Under the pieces are notes generated by a model. It searched no databases, was not told the DNA's origin, and was given only the letters and a program-made list of their open reading frames with translations. This document shows positions 55,688 through 64,000 of a stretch of 64,000 nucleotides of DNA, one piece after another. The stretch is from Symbiodinium microadriaticum. Lineage: Eukaryota; Sar; Dinophyceae; Suessiales; Symbiodiniaceae. Location: NCBI GenBank assembly GCA_001939145.1, contig LSRX01000296.1, positions 216,200-280,199 of the forward strand. Direction: 5' to 3'. Position 1 is the stretch's first letter, and the number at the start of each line of letters is the position of its first letter. A program made the translations under genes and the position numbers.

Positions 55688-56137
55688 CTAGAGCCAAGAA
55701 TAGCAAACAGCTTCCATGATATCAGAATGACAGTCAAAGCCCTTCGATAGACGGACCAGCAATGCTGAGGTGTCCTGTGAGGGCACAATCCGTCTCAAGG
55801 CCTGGGCGGCAGACTCGATGACACTTCGCAGATTCGCGTTTCGGGTGGCCAGCTTGGGTTCGTGTCTTACTTGGCAGATGACGTGGACCGCGCAGGCAAA
55901 CAGTGTTTGGTGACCTTGCTTAGTCAAATCCAGGACGAGGGTTACCCTCGCGACGCGGCCTTCTTTATGAATTTCTAAACAGCAAGGGAGACACCTCATT
56001 ACAAAACAGATTCCCCTCCTACGAAAGATGGCTTCGCATCCAGAGAGCAAAGCAACCGCTTGCTGTTGTTTGCCGCTGCTTGCTGCACAAAGACTGCATA
56101 CAATACTTGAGTAAAGTAATCCAGAATCCACAAGCAC
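55688..56137 (-). CDS. Hypothetical protein, 149 codons
   Basis: An intact ATG-started minus-strand frame with protein-like composition from about residue 22: QQQAVALLSGCEAIFRRRGI, VARVTLVLDLTKQGHQTLFA, NLRSVIESAAQALRRIVPSQ. Cys-rich in the middle (MRCLPCCLEI). It lies upstream of the SAM-like exon on the same strand and may belong to the same gene, splicing before its TAG. Family not recognised. Confidence 0.5.
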   Translation of the reverse strand: MLVDSGLLYSSIVCSLCAASSGKQQQAVALLSGCEAIFRRRGICFVMRCLPCCLEIHKEGRVARVTLVLDLTKQGHQTLFACAVHVICQVRHEPKLATRNANLRSVIESAAQALRRIVPSQDTSALLVRLSKGFDCHSDIMEAVCYSWL

Positions 56138-56139
56138 TC

Positions 56140-56356
56140 CTACAGCGGTAGGAGTAGCAGAAGAGTAGCAGTCGCAGCAGGAGTAGGAGTTGGAGTTGGA
56201 GTTGGAGTTGGAGTTGGAGTTGGAGTTGGAGTGGGAGGAGGGGGAGTAGCAGCAGCAGCAAGTAGTAGTACTAGTACCAGTACCAGTACCAGTACCAGTA
56301 CCAGTACCAGTACCAGTACCAGTACTAGTACTGGTACTGGTACTGGTACTAGTAGC

Positions 56357-56419
<63 letters not shown>

Positions 56420-56470
56420 CGTCGTCGTCGTCGTAGTCGTAGTAGTTGTCGTTGTTGTTGCTTTTGTTGT
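56140..56470. repeat. Compound array GGAGTT / AGTACC / AGT / GTC with palindrome
   Basis: Blocks of GGAGTT hexamers, AGTACC hexamers that invert to GGTACT around 56326, then AGT, AGC and GTC trimers. Confidence 0.95.
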
Positions 56471-56876
56471 GGGAGCAGGGTCGGAGAAGGAGGCGCGGAG
56501 AAGGAGGCGCGGAGCAGGAGGAACAGGAATAGGAATGTTGGTAGGAGCACGAGTGGCAGTGCCTCGTGGCTCGGAGCCGCCAGGGCGGCCCGCGCCAGGC
56601 CGTTCTGGCGGTACAAATGCACCTTCCGGTTTTGGGGGGATCTAAAGTATAGGGAGGTTGAGGGTTTAGGGTGTAAGGTTTAGGATTCCAGGAGACCCTC
56701 CCAACCTTGGGACCTTCGAGGGGTTCGGCTTTCATGAAGGGTATTCCTTCCAGATAAGACCCTCTCAGTTTCGCGGTTTTGATATGTTTTCCTTTTCTTA
56801 GTGGACGGGAAATACAAGGTTGCAAAGGACAGACTAGAGGTATGCCGGGTTTTAATTTTTAACGGTTTATGCGTGC

Positions 56877-57179
56877 ATGGCGGGTTTCGGGTCTAATGCG
56901 CTTCCAGGAAGCTCTAAATCCAGGCCGAGGCTCGAACTCTCGGGGGTTGGCGTTGGCTTCAGGTGTTTGGGCTGGGGCAAGCGGGTGGTGATCCGAAAAC
57001 ATTACGAACGCCGCCTGGACCTCCGCTCTGAACTCTCTAGAGCCCAGGCGGTGCGAGATCCGCGCTTGGACGTCGGAACTGGGCGTTGGCAGCCGAGGTG
57101 CTACTTGTCCGGGGATGAAGAACCTGCAGCGTCGGAGTCATGGAACATCAACGTCCGGGGAAAGGAGATGGTGGGCTGA
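56877..57179 (+). CDS. Candidate exon, unrecognised gene
   Basis: The second half of this plus-strand frame is convincing: KRVVIRKHYERRLDLRSELS, then LSGDEEPAASESWNINVRGK before a stop. The first 35 residues are glycine/leucine rich and probably intron. A minus-strand acidic frame at 57270-57370 (GGDDDEDDMAFAWEFRVV) lies just downstream. Confidence 0.4.
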   Translation: MAGFGSNALPGSSKSRPRLELSGVGVGFRCLGWGKRVVIRKHYERRLDLRSELSRAQAVRDPRLDVGTGRWQPRCYLSGDEEPAASESWNINVRGKEMVG

Positions 57180-57499
57180 GACTTTGGAGTCTTCGAGTGC
57201 GGGAGCTTGGAGTTGGGTGCGGGCTTCAGCATAGGAGCAAAGCTCAATTCCAATCCTGTCCCTTCGCCAAACCTGCAGCCTCGTTAGTGACAACCCTGAA
57301 TTCCCAAGCAAAGGCCATGTCATCTTCGTCATCATCACCACCGGCAGCACCCCAAAACCGTCGTCATCACCGAAATCCAACTGCATCCAGGCAGCTCCGT
57401 ATGCTGCCGGGGACCTTCCGGCGGAGGAGGCTGGGGTCCTCGGCTCAGTTGAACTTAGGCTTGGAGGTTTGGGGTCGCCCATGGGATCATGAGATCAGG

Positions 57500-58780
57500 C
57501 AGTCTACCTGAAAGGCGTGGTGGAAGAATGTGTCAACACGAACTCGCCCTCGTGCCAGTGACATTGGCATTTGAGGTGCTGCTGTGATCTGGAAACACAA
57601 TCGTTTTTGAACAAGAACATTCACATCACATGGTGGCACTCAACGTCGAAAGAATATAAGTCTCCTTCCGCCGTTCCGCTCCTATTCGGAAAGCTCTGCA
57701 AAGCCACCAAGCTGAATCCCTGCAGCAGCCGGAAAGGAGATCTTGTGCGAAATGTCCTGAAAAAGCGGGGGATTTAGCTCAGGGCTTCGGGTCTTGAGCA
57801 GTTGGTGTTCAGGCCCTGGGGTCCAGGGGTTCGGGGCTTGAAGGTCTTGGGGTTGCAGTGCGGGGTCAAGACCGTCCAGAGCTTCAGGGTGGTTAGTTTT
57901 CTGGTCCGTTGGAGCTCGGTTTCAGGGCTTTTTATCAGCCTCGGAACCCTGAACCGTGCAGAGCGAGTGTTTGCGGTCTGGAATGCAATAGGCATTGGCA
58001 GCAGAGAATATATAGCCTTTTTGCGATTTAGTAGACAGGGTTCGATACGGAAGTACGTAGATGCCTAGGATAAGGGTCGTTTTCGGCTTTAGAGTGGTGT
58101 GCCAGACTTTTCACACATCGGGACTGCACAGCAAGACTGTGACCAGTTGTTGGGGTCGCTATGTATCCGAGCTTCGAGCTAGGATCTAGTGTGGCAAGAA
58201 CCGGGGCTTCGGAGGGATAACGTTGTGGATCGCTGAGGCTCTCAAACTAAGAGAACAGCAGGAATGAAGAATCGGCACTCCCCCCAAAGCTTCAGAAAGC
58301 AGGCGGCTAAACAGCCCAAACTGCTGAAAACCAGAGCTTTTCAGAATGCAGCCCTCATTCTCACTCTACAGCCTGGATCCTACAGCCTCAAACTATAAAT
58401 CCTACTGAAACCTTAAAGCCCAAATCCTGAATCTGATGCGCTACAGCTCACAGCCTAAATTCCACATCCCCTCGCTCTGTCGTGCCTGCCAGAGGCCTCC
58501 TAAGCGATCCAGAGCTGAAGGCGCCGGTGGTGCCGGGGGCGCCGAAGGCTGTTCGAAGAGCATGGGGGTGCGGTTGTTCAGTTTCAATAGCTTGGGAACT
58601 TTGGCTTGGGGTTCGGGACTCGCGACTTTGTTTAGAAGTTTGGAGGCTGCTACAGTCCTGGTTCGTCTAGGAGCCGCGAAACTGAACTTGAAAGCAAGCC
58701 CATGCTACGCGATCTGGCAACCTCCAGGCAGGTCGCAACGATTGTCGCTTCTGCATCGATCTCTCGTACTCCAAAACCCC
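57500..58780. other. No firm gene
   Basis: A minus-strand frame at 58650-58841 includes VREIDAEATIVATCLEVARS and LLSSSVSRLLDEPGL before a stop, a possible C-terminal exon without confirmed acceptor. The rest shows nothing. Confidence 0.3.
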
Positions 58781-58782
58781 TT

Positions 58783-58945
58783 AGACCCACTGTGCCCTGC
58801 GGCGAACTGAAGCTTCCCAGCGCTACGGATGCGTGTAGCAACTGGATAGGTCAACAACAACAACAACAACAACGNAGACCCACTGTGCCCTGCGGCGAAC
58901 TGAAGCTTCCCAGCGCTACGGATGCGTGTAGCAACTGGATAGGTC

Positions 58946-58966
<21 letters not shown>
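58783..58966. repeat. Duplicated segment across a single-N assembly joint
   Basis: The sequence from 58783 into the CAA repeat is copied exactly starting at 58876, one base after the N at 58875. Identity up to the N and placement at a CAA repeat indicate an unmerged contig overlap rather than a biological duplication. Confidence 0.85.
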
Positions 58967-59028
<62 letters not shown>

Positions 59029-59029
59029 A
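58851..59029. repeat. (CAA)n microsatellite
   Basis: CAA units on both sides of the N; the right block is about 80 bases long. Confidence 0.95.
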
Positions 59030-59039
59030 AAAACATCAG

Positions 59040-59960
59040 CAAAAGCCAACTTGTTGTGCTTATCCTTCAGGCTTCATGCTTAGCACAAACTGGTCAAGAG
59101 CAGGTGTGGCATGAGACCTGCTCCATGTCTTCTGGACCAGGCTCATCCGCCACCTAAGAGGCACCAGGCTAGGGACGAACCATCTGCTTGGGGTCTCGTG
59201 TTCAGGCATGAACTTGGCTACATGGCTTTGTAGGGTTGTTTGGTTTGCGGTCATCATCGATGTTGTCTACTGATAGTGCTGTTTCCACCCGTGAAACATG
59301 CGGGATACGCCGATTGCATATGTTACAGAACTACGAACAGTCAAAATCTACTGCAGCTACACATAAGAGCATGCATGTGCATGTATACTCAGCTGCACTG
59401 CACGTTATAGGACGCACTCACAATCGAGTCCCCAGTCAGTCGACTTCACACCAAAGCCACTGCAGCTAAACATTGACAGGTGGACATGTTCAACAGTGCT
59501 GTACCATACCGCACATCAAATTATATAGAGTTGCATCCTGAGCCGTTTGTTTAGAAGGCAAGCAGGACCTGCACAATCAAGCCGGTTTTTGTCGCGGTCG
59601 CACAGGATGTGCTCATGCTTGGGAATCCGAGGAGGCGCAATGCGTGTTATTCAAGAACCCATGTCGTTTTGGTTATAGTGGCAATAGCTCAGATCGGGCA
59701 TTGACGGGGATGTTGGGGTTCTTAGAGTCCTAGGCCCTAGGATTCAACCACGGACTCGCCTGAATCCTGAACAACAGCCGATGAGGGAGCACTCCAGGAA
59801 CAGAACCCCTAATGCCAACCGTCGCCACAAGCATAATTACGGGTGAGAGGGATCAGACAGCGGAACAAGAACAGAAAATAATGCCCCCCATGCACCCAAG
59901 CCCTAAACCCTCAAAGCTCCGCACGCAGACAGAAACCCGCGAAACCCTGCGGCACCTCCT
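59040..59960. other. No gene supported
   Basis: No protein-like frame with splice support; a minus-strand frame at 59060-59257 is weak. Confidence 0.3.
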
Positions 59961-59964
59961 CGGC

Positions 59965-60007
59965 CGTGGCCCTGAGCATGGCGCCTTCCGAAGCTCCCCA
60001 AAGGCCC
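59965..60007 (-). CDS. Possible exon after a 12-T acceptor tract
   Basis: Minus strand: a run of 12-13 T ending in AAG, then a frame reading GLWGASEGAMLRATAEE with a GT donor (GAG/GTGCCG). The acceptor tract is striking but the segment is short, and another frame is open. Confidence 0.35.
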
Positions 60008-60595
60008 GCTTAAAAAAAAAAAAACATCTTACACAAGGCCCCACAGGAGAACGTGATCTACGGGCCTGAATACTTAGACTAGGGTTTGGATGATTCGATC
60101 GCGACTTTAATTTAGGACCTGAAAAATGAAGCGTTTGGGGCCCCGAAACTAACTTCTACTTGCAACTCTAACAGCAAGTACGGATCTGTGCGGCCGTACA
60201 CGTCGGCAGACTGGAGGCTTGAATGTTGCTCTCGTTCAGGCTGGGGGGGGGGGTCGAAATACATGCAGCAAACAGAATCAGAATACAATCTTGTCGCCGA
60301 TTCCACGCAAAGCCAGATGGGAGGTTCGAACATCGTTTGGTGATGCGAGGGACGTCTCTGGATCCAAGTTGGAGGCCTAAGTAGAACTACCTACACAGAC
60401 AAAAATACTTTATTAGTTTTCCTGCACTCCGGCCGCCGGCAGAAACGCCCTTGCAACTGGTCTTCAGGGAGATCTTGGACGTGGCGAGCTCCCGGCACTT
60501 GCTTCGACACGGCTACACCCTCACAAGAAGCCTAAACCTACATCCTCAAACTGCCCCTCATAACAAGCGTGCCGGGGTGCCGTTTAAGTCGCCAC

Positions 60596-63500
60596 CCTCG
60601 GCTCGCAGCGCGCGCTGCGCCCGAGCGCGCTCCACACCGGCCTCCCGAAGACGGAGCAAAAGGTCCGGAAACCTATCCCGAACTTGAACGCCCAGCCGGA
60701 AACCTCAAACTCTAAGTTGAGGCACGCGGCGCAGAAAAAAACCACCCCGGAAGCAAAACCTGACAGTGGAGCGTTGAGGCAAGTGTAGAAAAGTGTGGCA
60801 GGCGCAGTGCAATCGCATGTTTTGACCTACCCCAGTGGTCGTGTAGCAGAAGCAAAACGGGTCACGATTTCGTGACCAGTTTGTTGGGCGACATCCTGCT
60901 GCGCAACTACAGACTGCTTGGCCGCAGTGTCGTCGTCTGAAGACACGGAATGAACGTCTGGGTCGTCACCAGCAGGCAGTAAGCGCACACGAACATATTG
61001 GCCAGATATGCAATTGGCGAGGCAAAGGATCTAAATCTGCAGCACGGACACTGCACCATGCCTCTGCAGCTGCCTGACAAGTCTGAGGAGCCAGGCCAAA
61101 TTGGCCTGCCATGAACAAAACTTCCTCCCAAGGAAGCCAAACCCCTGCCGGAGCCATGGACCGCAGGCCATAGCGAAAGTCGNTAGATATAGATATAGAT
61201 ATAGATATAGATATAGATATAGATATAGATATAGATATAGATATAGATATAGATATAGATATAGATATAGATATAGATATAGATATAGATATAGATATAG
61301 ATATAGATATAGATATAGATATAGATATAGATATAGATATAGATATAGATATAGATATAGATATAGATATAGATATAGATATAGATATAGATATAGATAT
61401 AGATATAGATATAGATATAGATATAGATATAGATATAGATATAGATATAGATATAGATATAGATATAGATATAGATATAGATATAGATATAGATATAGAT
61501 ATAGATATAGATATAGATATAGATATAGATATAGATATAGATATAGATATAGATATAGATATAGATATAGATATAGATATAGATATAGATATAGATATAG
61601 ATATAGATATAGATATAGATATAGATATAGATATAGATATAGATATAGATATAGATATAGATATAGATATAGATATAGATATAGATATAGATATAGATAT
61701 AGATATAGATATAGATATAGATATAGATATAGATATAGATATAGATATAGATATAGATATAGATATAGATATAGATATAGATATAGATATAGATATAGAT
61801 ATAGATATAGATATAGATATAGATATAGATATAGATGTAGAGGTATAGAGGTATATAGATATATAGATATATAGATATATAGATATATAGATAGACAAAT
61901 AGACAAATAGATAGTCTTCGCTCTAAGGAGAGGCCCCTAGTGCTAAGTGCCAGTGCTAACCCGGGGCTCCAAAGCCCGGCAGACCCGGAGCGCTGGCCTC
62001 CATGAGCACCATCAGCTTCTGGTCATCGTCCTGTTTTGGGGCTCTTGTTCCGAGTTTCCGGTATAGGGGCTAAACAAGGTCTTTAGAAGGGTTCGATACG
62101 GTGCTCGGGTTTGGGATCTGGGTTTCAAACTTAGCGCACAAATGCTTTCGGCTTGGGACCCCCATGACTCCAGAGAAAGAAGTTTGGGACACAAGTAGTT
62201 TTCACTGTCCACTCTTCAGGCCTTGGCATGCTTTGGCATGCACGGTCAATCTGAATAGGGCCCATGAAGCAGCGTAGTTGAGAGGCGCCTGCGACCCTAC
62301 GATTTGTAGATCTGGACCAGAAGCTCCTGAACTGGTCCAGCATCGCCGCTGGAGCCTGCTGCCACCTTCAGAGGCTGCGCGCTGAAATTTTGTTGAAGTG
62401 CTCAGGAGGCTTGTTCTTCTCATCGAACCTCTACTGAGGTTGGCTCGGAGGACCGTCGGAAGCTGTGTAAAGGCTCGTGGCTCTTTCCCAGGTTCCCTTC
62501 ACCTCCAAGTCCATCTCAGAGGAGCTTCTCAAACTCCAAACCCAAAAACCTTAGTAGTAGGCCCCTAGGATCCCCTAGGGCCTAGGCCCCTTAGGGACTT
62601 CCAGGAAGCTTCAGGGCCTCTCCCGAGTCTGCCGCAGAGGGTCCTCCACGGCGCCGGAGCTCCACCACGCGCTCCAGGTCCTCCCGCTGACGGAGGCCGC
62701 GAGGAGCTTGGGAATCGATTTGAGATTAGACGAGCTTAGCTTAGAATAGATATTAGAATACTATTAGAGTTCATGGGGCTCTTTATGCTCTTGGTTTTCG
62801 CAGGGCTTAGGGAAGTGTTGGTTTTCTTCTTGGGTTTCCCCTCCCTTAGGCTGCAAAATGAGGGGGCACCATTCTGTCGGGACGTTGGTCAGGAACGAGC
62901 CTGGAGGCGATGGGGGAAAGAGGTTCTGCAAGGGCTTGAGTGCCAGGGGCATCTGACACCTCTGGTGGCTTGGATGGCAAAGGAACAAGTGGTTCAGGCT
63001 CAAGGCTTGTAGAGCCGCATGCTGGCTATGATTAAGGTGGTCTGGACACCGCCATCGCTCAAATAATCAAGCCCAATATCGTGGGCCCGTCCTGGACAGA
63101 GCGAAGCGGCTGAACCCTCACCTCTCCGTCTCTCTGTTTCTACAGGCACTCGGCCTGCCCTGAACCCTGGAGAGAAGGTCGTGGGTGTCTGGAGCTTACG
63201 GCTTGTGGAAGTTTCCTCGAGCCGCCAAAATTTTCGGCCTGCCCTGCAGCCGCAGCAGAAGGTGCAACCCACGGCGAGTCCTTGACTGCTTGCCAGTCCT
63301 CCTTCATCCAGGCCTTCGCGCACAACACTGGCTTCTGGCTGTAGGACCAAGTTTAGGGTTTACGAGGCCCATCCAAAACCAATGAACTCCCAGATCGTAG
63401 GATCTTTTCTCTTTCCGTGCATGCGACATCAACCCTTGAGGCCCCACTCTGTCATGTTCGGGGTGGGGGGATCTCGACAAGCTTACTTTTATTTCCCTTC

Positions 63501-63769
63501 GCTTTGTTGGCGGCTCTTTCTCTTAAACCGCAAAGCATCCGGTAACTGGCCTTGGTCTTTGCCACCTGGCCGGGACAGAGGACGCTGTCAACCAGCTCCT
63601 GGCAGAGATTGTTGTGCTCCATGCTGATACCCTCTTTCTTAGAACAGTCGCAACATACGATCCCTGCCAGTACTACTCCTTGCATCAGCACTCTTCGACA
63701 TGCACCCTCCAACAGTGTCAACAAAGCTCGATGACGACAACGTGGGAAAAGGTGTTGGTCTAACTTACG
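60596..63769 (-). CDS. Multi-exon gene model, unrecognised product
   Basis: A series of exon-like islands lies on the minus strand, in transcription order. The segment ending at 63769 meets a GTAAGT donor. 63566-63663: [20 protein letters not shown], exit phase 0. 63273-63338: [20 protein letters not shown], phase 0 in and out. 62618-62686: [15 protein letters not shown], phase 0 in and out via a GC donor. 62301-62381: [18 protein letters not shown]. 61961-62030: [20 protein letters not shown]. 60827-61030: [20 protein letters not shown] with [16 protein letters not shown]. 60596-60672: [20 protein letters not shown]. The first three full exons join in phase; the 62301 exon does not fit the phases of its neighbours. 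The stop at 60827 would end the gene unless GTGACC inside that exon is a donor. No domain recognised; acidic and helical composition suggests a regulatory or scaffold protein. Confidence 0.45.
61184..61912. repeat. Perfect TAGATA hexamer array of about 109 units
   Basis: About 650 bases of uninterrupted TAGATA begin directly after the N at 61183, then decay into TAGAGG/TATAGA variants to 61912. It lies between candidate exons of the minus-strand gene, inside a putative intron. Ile/Ser, Leu/Tyr and Arg/Tyr frames are artefacts. Confidence 0.97.
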
Positions 63770-63849
63770 GCCGTCCAGGGACACCATGGGGGGGCACCAA
63801 AGGAACGAAACCCTGAGGGCCATGCCTGAACGGAGCGGACACTGAGGCG

Positions 63850-64000
63850 AGGAACGATGTCATCGCGGTTAACGACCTCTGACTGTTCTACTGCAGCCAA
63901 AGCCGAAGCCTGGAGCGTTCTGCGGCTCTGAACCCTGCACCCCCTGCTCGCTTCAGGGATCGAATCCTTTGGCTTGGGCCTAAAAAGCCTGCGGGTTTCG
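63850..64000 (+). other. Possible terminal exon at the window edge
   Basis: A good plus-strand acceptor (CTGTTCTACTGCAG) precedes KAEAWSVLRL and a stop. Too short to call a gene; it opposes the strand of the neighbouring model. Confidence 0.2.

Noticed and set aside
60966..61906. Long Ile-Ser, Leu-Tyr and Arg-Tyr frames
   Set aside because: A hexamer repeat without stops is open in any frame; no unique coding sequence.

Overview
The window looks like nuclear DNA of a dinoflagellate, most likely a Symbiodiniaceae-type genome. The reasons are: about 50% GC; very low gene density; coding sequence broken into short GC-rich exons with AG acceptors and GT or GC donors; very heavy compound microsatellites; many degenerate TTTAGGG/CCCTAAA words; and an LTR retrotransposon whose Pol carries a methyltransferase-like module of a kind I associate with dinoflagellate elements. 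The organism call is inference; no rRNA, tRNA or organelle gene was found to fix it.

The one large well-defined object is a Ty1/copia-order LTR retrotransposon on the minus strand (18812-27276). It has two 186-bp LTRs differing at a single base, a TAGGT target duplication inside a GATA microsatellite, and a tRNA primer-binding site directly after the 5' LTR. Its order is Gag, CCHC knuckle, aspartic protease, a C5-methyltransferase-like module (EVYSGSG, APPC, EHP), integrase (D-x39-D-x35-E), a linker with a 37-residue tandem duplication, reverse transcriptase (HVDD), RNase H, and a roughly 300-residue C-terminal extension with one membrane segment and a His/Cys module. At least six frame lesions break it, although its LTRs are nearly identical.

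Outside the element I find only exon-sized coding islands. The best are: a FYVE zinc-finger exon (53173-53222, minus); a two-exon SPRY/Neuralized-like fragment (34191-34887, minus) with related exons at 11032-11130 and 28470-28566; a 255-codon frame with receiver-like alternation (9354-10121, minus); a SAM-like exon (55333-55396) beside a 149-codon frame (55688-56137); and a chain of exons on the minus strand from about 63.8 to 60.6 kb. Some neighbours join in frame, but most gene models are incomplete.

Layout: 0-1 kb, exons of a minus-strand gene; 1-9 kb, scattered exons; 9-12.5 kb, the receiver-like frame and further exons; 12.5-18.8 kb, sparse exons and microsatellites; 18.8-27.3 kb, the retrotransposon; 27.3-40 kb, sparse exons, telomere-like tracts and an AT-rich block; 40.8-41.8, 43.8-44.6, 46.8-47.9, 56.1-56.5, 58.85-59.03 and 61.2-61.9 kb, long simple repeats, two of them at single-N assembly joints; 59.9-63.8 kb, the exon chain.
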